Of a stretch of DNA of 8,284 nucleotides, positions 1-7,166 are shown piece after piece (positions within the stretch are counted from its first letter, which is position 1; each line of letters starts with the position of its first letter). The position numbers and the translations under genes were made by a program. The notes beneath the pieces are model-generated. The model had not been told where the DNA came from. It did not search any database and was given only the letters and a program-made list of their open reading frames with translations. This DNA is from an uncultured Alistipes sp. Its GTDB lineage: Bacteria > Bacteroidota > Bacteroidia > Bacteroidales > Rikenellaceae. The stretch is from assembly GCA_900552955.1 (NCBI GenBank), contig USBO01000073.1, positions 1 to 8,284 of the forward strand, written 5' to 3'.

Positions 1-1026
1 AGGGCCGATGACGCCGATCGCGCCGTTTTTGGCCACCGTCTGCCCCTTGGCGACGCTCACCGAGTTGAGGTTGGCGTAGGAGGTGATGTACTGGCCGTGG
101 GCGATGTAGACGTCGTAGCGGTTGGTGATGCGGTTGCGTTTCACGTCGACTACCTTGCCCTCGTAGATGGCCGTGATGCGCGCCCCCTGCGGACCGACGA
201 TCTCGGCCATGTTGTCGCGGTAGCGTTTCACGCGCCCGCCCGCCACGGGGAGGTTGAGATTCGACGTGCGCGACGAGAACGAGGCGCCCGCCTTGTTGCC
301 TTTGGTGAGCTTCTGCAACTCGGCGATGGCCGTGTCGAGCCGCTGCTCCTGCCGCTCCTTTTCGCGCAGCACGGCCTTCTCGCGCGCCGACATGCGTTGC
401 AGGCGGGCTTTGGCGTTGCGCTGGTCGCGTTCGTAGCGGGCGCGCTGGGCGTCGATCTTGCGGCGCGTGGAGTCGAGCGCCTGTTTGCGGGCTGCGAGCA
501 GCGTCTGCTGCCGTTCGACCTCGCAGGCCGTCTCGGCGATCTCGCGCATCTTGGCCTCGCGCATCTTGGCCACCGTGCGGATGTTGGCGATGCGGCGCGC
601 CACGTCGGCGAAATCCTCGGCGGCGAAGATATAGGTCAGGTAACTGTTCTGCTTGTAGTTGCGGTACGCCTCGCGCACCATTGCGGCGTATTCGGCGCGG
701 TAGCGCTCCAGCCGGCTGCTGAGCGCACCGGCCGTGCTGTCGCCCGCGGCGAGTTCGGCGGACAGCAGCGACAACTGTCCTTCGGTTTCGTCGAGCAGTT
801 GCCGGCGCGAGGCGATCTGACGCGCCAGCCGCTGCACGCTCTGCCGCTCGGAACTCTTGCCCTTCTGGATCGAGGAAAGTTCCCTCTCGCCGCTGGCGAT
901 CTGTTTCTCGAGCGCCTCGATGGCGCGTTGTTTTTCGGCGATCTTCCGTTGCAGGTCGCCGTTCTGGGCCGCTGCGCTCAGGACGAGGCCGAGCAGCAGC
1001 GCGAGGAGCGGTGCGGTGCGCATCAT
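1..1026 (-). CDS. EnvC-like murein hydrolase activator, M23/LytM family (3' end beyond left edge)
   Basis: This is a secreted coiled-coil protein with a C-terminal LytM (peptidase M23) domain. Proteins of this kind act in the periplasm and usually activate cell-wall amidases during daughter-cell separation. 342 residues are visible and the frame is still open at position 1. A signal peptide covers residues 1-20 (hydrophobic LLALLLGLVLSAAA, likely cut before Q21). Residues about 22-245 are rich in E, R, K, Q and A and look like a long coiled coil. The LytM domain starts near residue 259 (LPVAGG). Its usual zinc-binding HxxxD is absent: the equivalent stretch reads RDNMAEIVGPQGA. The HxH position reads YAN (317-319), although H310 in IAHG is kept. 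It is therefore probably a non-catalytic, EnvC-type activator. The start at 1026 gives an ATGA overlap with the TPR gene upstream, which implies translational coupling. The following Met (1023) is an equally possible start. Confidence 0.88.
   Translation of the reverse strand, partial: MMRTAPLLALLLGLVLSAAAQNGDLQRKIAEKQRAIEALEKQIASGERELSSIQKGKSSERQSVQRLARQIASRRQLLDETEGQLSLLSAELAAGDSTAGALSSRLERYRAEYAAMVREAYRNYKQNSYLTYIFAAEDFADVARRIANIRTVAKMREAKMREIAETACEVERQQTLLAARKQALDSTRRKIDAQRARYERDQRNAKARLQRMSAREKAVLREKERQEQRLDTAIAELQKLTKGNKAGASFSSRTSNLNLPVAGGRVKRYRDNMAEIVGPQGARITAIYEGKVVDVKRNRITNRYDVYIAHGQYITSYANLNSVSVAKGQTVAKNGAIGVIGP
541..570. repeat. Perfect 15-bp tandem duplication (two copies)
   Basis: The 15-mer at 541-555 is repeated exactly at 556-570 (unit CTCGCGCATCTTGGC on the plus strand). 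It lies in the coiled coil of the EnvC-like gene and encodes AKMRE twice in a row, residues 153-162. Being a multiple of three, it keeps the frame. It looks like a recent slippage duplication. Confidence 0.85.
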
Positions 1027-2837
1027 GGTTCGGAGGGTTTTTGCGGGGTCTCTTTCATGCGGCGGAACCGTTCGGCGATCGCCTCGGGATCGTCGTAGCC
1101 CCCTTCGAGCGCCTTTTTCCAGTAGACCTCGGCCATGAACCGCTCGCCCAGCGCGGCCAGTATGTCGCCGTAGTGGAGTTGCAGGTCGGGGCTTTTGCGG
1201 CGGTCGAGCGAGAGCGCCTGCTGCATGGTCTTCTTCGCCTCGTGGTAGCGCCCCAGCCGGTAGAGCACCCAGGCGTAGGTGTCCAGATAGGTCGGGTTGT
1301 TCTCCTCGAGCACGAGGACGCGGGCGGCCATCGCCAGCGCCCGCTCCAGATCGCGCCCCTCGAGCGAGAGGAAGTAGGCGTAGTTGTTGAGCACCATGGG
1401 GTTGTCGTAGCGCAGCGCGAGCGCGCGGTCGTAGGCGTCGTAACACTTGCGCATGCAGCGCGCCGCAGGGCCCTTGCGGCTTTCGTAGAGGGCGGCTCTG
1501 GGCGGCCGCTGGCCCGATGCGCGTTGCAGCGCCTGCCGCCCCATCAGATGATACGTCTCGCCGATGATGCCCCACACGGCGCCCCGCAGCGAGTCGCTCA
1601 TCGGCAGCCGCAGCGAGTTGCGGTAGAATGTCAGCGCCTCGTCGTAGCGTTCGGCGTAGGAGAGCGTCTGCCCCTTGCGCAGATGGAGGTCGACGTTCTC
1701 GGGAAAGAGCTCCATCGCGCGGTTGGTGTAACGCTCCACCGAGTCGGGCCGCTGCTTGTAGCTCTCGATGTCGATCACCATCTCGAAGTAGTCGATGCGC
1801 GGCGGCTGGTCGCCGAGATGGGTCTTGTAGTAGGTCAGCGCGTCGTCCAGCCTTCCCGAAGCGATCAGGTGGTCGCCGTAGAGCTTCACCACGCGCGGGT
1901 CGTGAGGGTATTTCATGGCCAGCGTGGTGGCCAGATCGTTGATCTGGAGGTAGTAGGTGCTGTAGAAGTTGCGGTCGCCGGTGATGCGGTCGAAGTAGGA
2001 GAGCTTGTCGTCGAGCGGCATCTCGTCGCCCGAGAAGAGCCGCCGCGAGTAGTTGAGCGCCGCGGCATAGTCGTGCCGTTCGTTGTGGAATTCGCTGTAG
2101 GCGGCCAGCACAGCGACGTTCGTCGAGTCGAGCCGGTATGCCTCGGCGTACTGAGCGAGTGCCAGCGAATCCTTTTTCTGACGGGCATACAACTCTCCCA
2201 GCAGCAGGTGGTTTTCGGCCTTGTAGGGGGCGGCGTCGACGAGCGCCTGCGCCTCCGCGACGGCACGGTCGTACTGGCGCGTGGACACCAGCAGCCGGCG
2301 TTTGAGCTCCGACAGGAAGTCGATCTTCCCGAAGCGCACCTCGGCCGAGTCGAGCACGGCGATGGCCGAGAAGGGCTGCCCCTCCTGCTCGTAGAGCATC
2401 GCCAGCACGCGGTAGGAGTCGGGGTTCTGCGCATCGGCCTCGCGCAGACGGTGATATGTGCGGATCGCGTCGCGGTAGCGGTCGTTGAGAATCTGCGCCT
2501 GCCCCAGTTGCAGCAGGTACCACTTGTCGGTCGTGTCGGTGCGGAAGGCGCGTTCTGCGTAGCGCAGGGCCGTCGGCGCGTCGCTGTAGAGCAGCAGTTG
2601 CGCCAGTTCGTACCACGCGGGGCCGTAGGTCGGGTCGGCAGCCGCCGAGCGTTCGAGCGAGGCCCGTGCGGCGGCCGTGTCCTGTTCGATGAAAGCCTGC
2701 TTGATCCCCTCGGTGAAGAGGTAGAACCCCCGCAGCGAGTCGGGCACCTGCGGTGCCGGCACGACGGGCGGGGTCTTCCGGGCGAAGGCACCGCAGAAGA
2801 CCGCCGTGAGCAGGAGCAGGATGAGTGTCTTTCGCAT
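1023..2837 (-). CDS. Secreted tetratricopeptide-repeat (TPR) protein
   Basis: This is a 604-residue exported TPR protein, probably a periplasmic protein-protein interaction scaffold; its partner is unknown. The N-terminus is a signal peptide (MRKTLILLLLTAVFCGAFA, likely cut after A19). The Cys15 context (AVFC) is a poor lipobox, so a lipoprotein is less likely. About ten or eleven TPR units run from about residue 55 to 590. They can be seen from repeated W/Y-LG-Y and A-YDRAL patterns, for example LLLGELYARQKK, LRKGQTLSYAERYDEAL, LNNYAYFLSLEGRDLERAL and LDTYAWVLYRLGRYHEAK. Between the helices of one late repeat there is an Arg/Ala/Pro-rich insertion, residues about 435-459. The gene follows pheS by 41 bp and overlaps the EnvC-like gene by four bases, so the three are probably co-transcribed. 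TPR proteins beside EnvC/M23 genes are, as far as I recall, common in Bacteroidota, which suggests a role in envelope or cell-wall work. No function can be read from the sequence alone. Confidence 0.9.
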   Translation of the reverse strand: MRKTLILLLLTAVFCGAFARKTPPVVPAPQVPDSLRGFYLFTEGIKQAFIEQDTAAARASLERSAAADPTYGPAWYELAQLLLYSDAPTALRYAERAFRTDTTDKWYLLQLGQAQILNDRYRDAIRTYHRLREADAQNPDSYRVLAMLYEQEGQPFSAIAVLDSAEVRFGKIDFLSELKRRLLVSTRQYDRAVAEAQALVDAAPYKAENHLLLGELYARQKKDSLALAQYAEAYRLDSTNVAVLAAYSEFHNERHDYAAALNYSRRLFSGDEMPLDDKLSYFDRITGDRNFYSTYYLQINDLATTLAMKYPHDPRVVKLYGDHLIASGRLDDALTYYKTHLGDQPPRIDYFEMVIDIESYKQRPDSVERYTNRAMELFPENVDLHLRKGQTLSYAERYDEALTFYRNSLRLPMSDSLRGAVWGIIGETYHLMGRQALQRASGQRPPRAALYESRKGPAARCMRKCYDAYDRALALRYDNPMVLNNYAYFLSLEGRDLERALAMAARVLVLEENNPTYLDTYAWVLYRLGRYHEAKKTMQQALSLDRRKSPDLQLHYGDILAALGERFMAEVYWKKALEGGYDDPEAIAERFRRMKETPQKPSEP

Positions 2838-2878
2838 CGGCGGTTGTTTTTAAGCAGTCAGTCGTCGGGCGCGCCGCG

Positions 2879-3907
2879 TCAGTCCAGTTCGGAGTCGAAC
2901 TGCCGCAGGAAGCGCACGTCGTTCTCGAAGTAGAGCCGCAGGTCGCCCACGCCGTACTTGAGCATGGCGATGCGTTCGATGCCCATGCCGAAAGCGAACC
3001 CCGAATACTTCTGCGGGTCGATTCCGTTGGCCTCCAGTACATTGGGGTCGACCATCCCGCAGCCGAGAATCTCCAGCCACCCCGTTCCCTTGCAGACCGG
3101 GCAGCCCTTGCCGCCGCAGAGGTTGCACGAGACGTCGACCTCGGCCGAGGGCTCGGTGAAGGGGAAGTACGACGGGCGCATGCGGATGGCCGTCCGCTCG
3201 CCGAAGAGCTCCTTGGCGAAGAAGAGCAACGACTGTTTCAGATCGGCGAACGACACCCCTTCGTCGATGTAGAGCCCCTCGATCTGGTGGAAGATGCAGT
3301 GGGCGCGGTACGAGATCGCCTCGTTGCGGAAGACGCGGCCCGGGCAGATGACGCGGATCGGCGGCTTGCGGTGCTCCATCGTACGCACCTGGATCGACGA
3401 GGTGTGGGTGCGCAGCAGGATGTCGGGGTTCTTCTCGATGAAGAAGGTATCCTGCATGTCGCGTGCCGGATGTTCGGGCGGGAAGTTGAGCGCCGAGAAG
3501 ACGTGCCAGTCGTCCTCGATCTCGGGGCCGTCGGCCACCGTGTAGCCCAGCCGCGCGAAGATGTCGACGATCTGGTTCTTCACCAGCGAAATCGGGTGGC
3601 GCGACCCGAGCGGCTCGGCCGAGCCCGGACGGGTGGTGTCGCCCAGCGCCGCATCGGCGTCGGCGCCGGCGTCCTGCAACTGGGCGCGCAGGACGTTGAT
3701 GCGCTCGGCGGCGGTCTGCTTCAGGGCGTTGAGCCGCTGCCCCACCTCGCGTTTGAGTTCGGGCGCCACCGTCTTGAACTCCTCCATCAGCGCATTCAGT
3801 TCGCCTTTCTTGCCCAGCACCTTGATGCGGAACTCCTCGACTTCGGCCGCCGCTGCGGGGCGGAACTCTTCGACACGGCGAAGAAGTTCTTCGATTTTGC
3901 CAATCAT
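2879..3907 (-). CDS. pheS: Phenylalanine--tRNA ligase alpha subunit
   Basis: PheS is the catalytic subunit of the cytoplasmic alpha2-beta2 enzyme that charges tRNA-Phe with phenylalanine using ATP. It is 342 residues, the usual bacterial length. Residues 1-90 are the charged helical N-terminal arm that contacts tRNA. The class II aminoacyl-tRNA synthetase core follows: RHPI, then DGPEIEDDWHVFSALNFP, DMQDTFF and LLRTHTSS. Motif 2 is the CPGRVFRNEAISYRAH region followed by FHQIEG. Motif 3 is FGMGIERIAMLKYG (FGMGIER at 306-312). Four cysteines, C261, C264, C269 and C272, form the CxxC-CxxC zinc-type insertion that many bacterial PheS proteins carry. The start at 3907 (MIGKIEELL) fits the family and no earlier Met is needed. 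The pheT gene for the beta subunit is not in this window; in Bacteroidota the two genes are often unlinked. The downstream TPR gene begins 41 bp after the stop with no visible terminator between them. Confidence 0.97.
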   Translation of the reverse strand: MIGKIEELLRRVEEFRPAAAAEVEEFRIKVLGKKGELNALMEEFKTVAPELKREVGQRLNALKQTAAERINVLRAQLQDAGADADAALGDTTRPGSAEPLGSRHPISLVKNQIVDIFARLGYTVADGPEIEDDWHVFSALNFPPEHPARDMQDTFFIEKNPDILLRTHTSSIQVRTMEHRKPPIRVICPGRVFRNEAISYRAHCIFHQIEGLYIDEGVSFADLKQSLLFFAKELFGERTAIRMRPSYFPFTEPSAEVDVSCNLCGGKGCPVCKGTGWLEILGCGMVDPNVLEANGIDPQKYSGFAFGMGIERIAMLKYGVGDLRLYFENDVRFLRQFDSELD

Positions 3908-3909
3908 AT

Positions 3910-3940
3910 TTTGCGGTTTTATACTTTTTACCTACTTTTA
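3910..3940 (+). promoter_or_regulatory. Candidate Bacteroidota-type promoter for the patatin cluster
   Basis: A TTTG at 3910-3913 is followed by exactly 19 bases and then TACTTTTA at 3933-3940. This matches the -33 TTTG / -7 TAnnTTTG consensus of the Bacteroidota housekeeping sigma factor except for the last base (A for G). Transcription would start near 3944-3948 and leave a leader of about 30 bases with no Shine-Dalgarno sequence, which is normal for this phylum. It lies inside the AT-rich spacer between divergent genes, the only clearly AT-rich stretch in the window. Confidence 0.55.
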
Positions 3941-3954
3941 GACGCTATAAGATG

Positions 3955-3962
3955 CAAAGTTA
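3955..3962 (-). promoter_or_regulatory. Candidate -7 box for pheS
   Basis: Read on the minus strand, the sequence is TAACTTTG, a full match to the Bacteroidota -7 consensus TAnnTTTG. It sits 47 bases upstream of the pheS start codon, so transcription would begin near 3949-3951. No TTTG -33 element lies about 19 bp further upstream, where the DNA is already the start of the patatin gene. This is a half-supported promoter only. Confidence 0.4.
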
Positions 3963-3977
3963 TAAATTTTTTGAGAT

Positions 3978-6299
3978 ATGATGCGCAGATCGCTCGCTTT
4001 TATCGCCGGCGCGCTTCTGCTCGCGTCGGCGGCTTCGGCCCAGAGCGTCGGCCTCGTGCTGAGCGGGGGCGGCGCGAAGGGGCTCTACCACATCGGGGTG
4101 ATCGAGGCGCTCGAGCAGAACGAGATACCGATCGACTACGTGGCCGGCACCTCGATGGGGTCGATCATCGCGGCGCTCTACGCCGCGGGCTATTCGCCCG
4201 AGGAGATGCGCGCGATCGTCGATTCGGGGCAGGTGCGCGAGTGGGTCTCGGGCCGCATCGACCCGCGCTATGCCTCCTACTACCGCCAGATGCAGGATCA
4301 GCCCTCGATGCTCACGCTGCGGCTCAACCTGCGCGACGAGGAGCGCCACCGCAACGACAGGAACAAGTCGCGGCTGGTGCTGCCGAGCCACCTGATCTCG
4401 TCGTCGCAGATCGACCTGGCGCTGGCCGGTCTGCTGGCCCCCGCCACGACGGCCTCGGACGGCGATTTCGACCGCCTGATGGTGCCCTTCCGCTGCGTGG
4501 CCAGCGACATGGTGGCGCGCAAACCCTACGTGCTCGCTTCGGGCGATCTGGGCGAGGCGGTGCGCGCTTCGATGGCCATTCCGCTGGCCTTCAACCCCGT
4601 GGCGAAGGATTCGATGCTGCTCTACGACGGCGGCATCTACGACAATTTCCCGTGGCGGCCGCTCGACGAGACCTTCCGTCCCGACTATCTGATCGGCAGC
4701 AAATGCACCTCGGGCAACACCGAGCCCAATGCCCGGAGCATGATGGATCAGGTGTGGATGCTCACCATGGAGAAGACCGATTACGACATGCCTGCAGGCC
4801 GCAGCACGCTCATCGAGCGGGCGGTCGACGTCTCGATGCTCGATTTCGCGCAGGCCGACGCCATCATCCGTTCGGGCTACGACGATACGATGGCGCTCAT
4901 CGACTCGATCAAGACAGCCATTCCGCGCCGCATGCCGCGCGACGAGATGCGCCGCCGCCGCACGGAGTTCCGCGGACGCTGCCCCGAACTGCTCTTCAAC
5001 CGGTATGAGATCAACGGGCTGAATCCCGCCCAGACGGCCTACGTGCGCGACAACATGCAGCTCGACCATCAGCGTGGCGGCGATCCGAAGATCCTCTCCT
5101 ACGAGCGGCTCAAGGACAAATACTTCTCGGTGCTGGCCGACGGCAGCTTCTCGACCGAATACCCTTACATGCGCTACGATCCGCAGTCGGGTTACTACGG
5201 CATCGACCTGCGGCTGACGACCAAGCCCGACTACAAGATTCTGATCGGCGGTAACATCTCGTCGACGGCCTTCAATCAGGCCTACATCGGATTCGAGTCC
5301 CAGCGCATTCGCCGCGCTGCGAACCGTTACTACACGCACCTGTTCCTCGGGCCGGTGTCGTCGGCCGTGATGCTGGGCGGGCGTACGGATTTCTTCCTGT
5401 GGCGGCCGCTGTTCGTCGACTACTCCTACAACTTCACGGCCCGCAACTACAAGAACGGCAATTTCGGCAACCTCACCTCGGTCTCCAACACGCAGTCGAT
5501 GAAGTTTCTGGAGAATTTCCTTTCGCTGGGGTTCGGATTCCCCGCCACGCACCGCAGCGCCGTGGTGCTGCGCGTCAACGGCGGGCAGGAACGCTACTAT
5601 TACAGTCTTTGGCGCGACTCCTACAAGGAGAGCTACTACGAGGATCTGACCACGCTCTCCTATGTCTCGCCCAAGATCGAGTTGCGGCGCAGTTCGCTCG
5701 ACCGGCCGGTCTTCCCTCATTTCGGCACCTCGCTCTCGCTGTCGGGCATCTATCTCTACGGCCGCGAGCGTTTCCTGCCGGGGCTCTACTCGCGCGACGA
5801 ACACCGGCTGAGCAGGTCGGAGCAGCCGGTCTCGTGGTGGGGCGCCCGCGCGGTGTGGAACCAGTACTTCCGCATCTCCGCCTGCAAATGGTTCTCGCTG
5901 GGCTACGGTGCCGAGGCGGTGGTGACGACGATACCCGCGCTGAGCAACGCGCGCGTGACGCGCATGGTGATGCCCGGCTACCGGCCGACGCTCCATTCGC
6001 AGACGGTCTACATGCCCGAGTACTATGCCGAACGCTACGTGGCGGCCAGCGTGATGCCGACCTTCGATTTCAGCGACCGCTTCTTCCTGCGGACGGGTCT
6101 CTATGCGATGTTCGCCGAACGCTACCTGCCCGACGACGACCGCATGCGCTACCTCTTCGACGCTTCGCTGGTCTATCATACGGGCGTGGGGCCCGTGAGC
6201 CTCTCGCTGACGAAGTACGGCGTACGGAACTGGGACAACCTCTTCCTGACCTTCAATTTCGGCTATGCGATGTTCCGCCCGCGGGGAATACATTATTGA
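3978..6299 (+). CDS. Patatin-like phospholipase fused to POTRA and BamA/TamA-type outer-membrane barrel (type Vd-like)
   Basis: This is a 773-residue predicted outer-membrane lipid acyl hydrolase. The signal peptide is residues 1-21 (LAFIAGALLLASAASA, cut before Q22). The patatin domain starts immediately after it: oxyanion loop GGGAKG at 30-35, nucleophile elbow GTSMG at 57-61 with Ser59, and the catalytic Asp217 in the DGG motif (YDGGIYDNFPW). The Ser-Asp dyad is complete. A POTRA-like segment begins near residue 342 (RYEINGLNP) and runs to about 418. The rest, about 419-773, is a series of alternating aromatic beta strands typical of a 16-strand barrel, ending FNFGYAMF plus a short tail with a terminal Tyr. 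The order signal-patatin-POTRA-barrel is that of the PlpD/FplA type Vd autotransporters, and the length is similar. Whether the patatin part faces outward or the periplasm cannot be told from sequence. It is the first gene of a cluster; the HAD gene follows after 16 bp. Confidence 0.92.
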   Translation: MMRRSLAFIAGALLLASAASAQSVGLVLSGGGAKGLYHIGVIEALEQNEIPIDYVAGTSMGSIIAALYAAGYSPEEMRAIVDSGQVREWVSGRIDPRYASYYRQMQDQPSMLTLRLNLRDEERHRNDRNKSRLVLPSHLISSSQIDLALAGLLAPATTASDGDFDRLMVPFRCVASDMVARKPYVLASGDLGEAVRASMAIPLAFNPVAKDSMLLYDGGIYDNFPWRPLDETFRPDYLIGSKCTSGNTEPNARSMMDQVWMLTMEKTDYDMPAGRSTLIERAVDVSMLDFAQADAIIRSGYDDTMALIDSIKTAIPRRMPRDEMRRRRTEFRGRCPELLFNRYEINGLNPAQTAYVRDNMQLDHQRGGDPKILSYERLKDKYFSVLADGSFSTEYPYMRYDPQSGYYGIDLRLTTKPDYKILIGGNISSTAFNQAYIGFESQRIRRAANRYYTHLFLGPVSSAVMLGGRTDFFLWRPLFVDYSYNFTARNYKNGNFGNLTSVSNTQSMKFLENFLSLGFGFPATHRSAVVLRVNGGQERYYYSLWRDSYKESYYEDLTTLSYVSPKIELRRSSLDRPVFPHFGTSLSLSGIYLYGRERFLPGLYSRDEHRLSRSEQPVSWWGARAVWNQYFRISACKWFSLGYGAEAVVTTIPALSNARVTRMVMPGYRPTLHSQTVYMPEYYAERYVAASVMPTFDFSDRFFLRTGLYAMFAERYLPDDDRMRYLFDASLVYHTGVGPVSLSLTKYGVRNWDNLFLTFNFGYAMFRPRGIHY

Positions 6300-6315
6300 T
6301 TTAACGAAACGAACC

Positions 6316-7164
6316 ATGACACAGAAACGGATGACCACGGCGGCGCTGATCTACGACTTCGACGGGACGCTGGCCCCGGGCAACATGCAGGAGTACGACT
6401 TCATCCCCGCCGTGGGACAGAGCAACAAGGAGTTCTGGAGCGACGCCAATTCGCTGGCCGAGGAGCAGGACGCCGACATGACGCTGACCTACATGGCCAA
6501 GATGCTCGAGGCTGCGCGTGCGCGCAAGCTCTCGCTGCGCCGCGAGGCCTTTCAGGAATCGGGCCGCAAGATCACGCTCTTCCCGGGCGTCAGGGAGTGG
6601 TTCGGCCGCATCAACGCCTATGCCGCCGCGCAGGGCGTGCGTGTGCTGCACTACATCAATTCGTCGGGGCTCAAGGAGATGATCGAGGGGACGCCCATCG
6701 CCGGCGAGTTCCGCAAGATCTACGCCTGCTCGTTCCTCTACGACGTCGACGGTATCGCCTACTGGCCCGGCGTGGCGGTCAACTACACCAACAAGACGCA
6801 GTTCATGTTCAAGATCAACAAGGGCGTCGAGTCGGTCTCGGACTGCAAGCTGGTCAACCGCTATATCGAGGAGTGCGAGCGGCCGGTGCCCTTCAGCCGG
6901 ATGATCTACGTGGGCGACGGCACGACCGACATCCCCTGCATGCGGCTGGTGAAGAACTTCGGCGGCCACTCGATCGCCGTCTACAACCCCGCCTCGTCGA
7001 AGGTGGGACGCAAGGACCTGGCGTCGCTCATCCGCGACAACCGCGTCAACCATGTCTGTGCCGCCGACTACACCGAAGGGTCGGAGATGGACCGGCTCGT
7101 GAAACTCATCATCGACAAGATCGCGGTCGACTCCGCGCTGCAACGACTCGAAATCCCGCGCTGA
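6316..7164 (+). CDS. HAD-superfamily hydrolase (probable phosphatase)
   Basis: This is a 282-residue cytoplasmic protein of the haloacid dehalogenase superfamily, most likely a phosphomonoesterase of unknown substrate. Motif I is YDFDGTL with Asp14 as nucleophile and Asp16 as general acid/base. Motif II is probably YINSSG with Ser116. A motif III lysine is likely K160 (NYTNKTQ), and motif IV is VGDGTTDIPC with Asp201 and Asp205. A large helical cap of the C1 type lies between motifs I and II (residues about 25-95), as in phosphoserine-phosphatase-like members. The start at 6316 is chosen because it lies 16 bp after the patatin stop. A second Met at 6331 (MTTAALIYDFDG) is a possible shorter start. 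An upstream in-frame Met at 6265 would overlap the patatin gene and add residues not typical of the family. It ends two bases before rdgB, so the two are almost surely co-translated. I do not recognise a specific gene name. Confidence 0.87.
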   Translation: MTQKRMTTAALIYDFDGTLAPGNMQEYDFIPAVGQSNKEFWSDANSLAEEQDADMTLTYMAKMLEAARARKLSLRREAFQESGRKITLFPGVREWFGRINAYAAAQGVRVLHYINSSGLKEMIEGTPIAGEFRKIYACSFLYDVDGIAYWPGVAVNYTNKTQFMFKINKGVESVSDCKLVNRYIEECERPVPFSRMIYVGDGTTDIPCMRLVKNFGGHSIAVYNPASSKVGRKDLASLIRDNRVNHVCAADYTEGSEMDRLVKLIIDKIAVDSALQRLEIPR

Positions 7165-7166
7165 AC

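Noticed and set aside
97..1098. A 333-codon plus-strand open frame opposite the EnvC-like gene
   Set aside because: Low-complexity shadow of the minus-strand gene, which has a signal peptide, coiled coil and LytM domain.
2838..2878. Possible promoter or terminator between pheS and the TPR gene
   Set aside because: No hairpin with a T run and no TAnnTTTG box is visible, so the genes are best read as one transcript.
1011..2933. A 640-codon plus-strand open frame opposite the TPR gene
   Set aside because: It is an antisense shadow; the minus-strand frame shows a signal peptide and clear TPR units.
2825..5008. A 727-codon plus-strand open frame running across pheS and into the patatin gene
   Set aside because: It lies antisense to an unmistakable pheS and then out of frame with the patatin gene; the translation has no recognisable fold.
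3960..6338. A 792-codon open frame on the minus strand opposite the patatin gene
   Set aside because: Its protein is rich in H, R, V, A and G with no domain pattern, as expected from the reverse strand of GC-rich codons. The plus-strand gene has full catalytic motifs.
6301..7143. Minus-strand open frame opposite the HAD gene
   Set aside because: Antisense to a gene with all four HAD motifs; no motif of its own.
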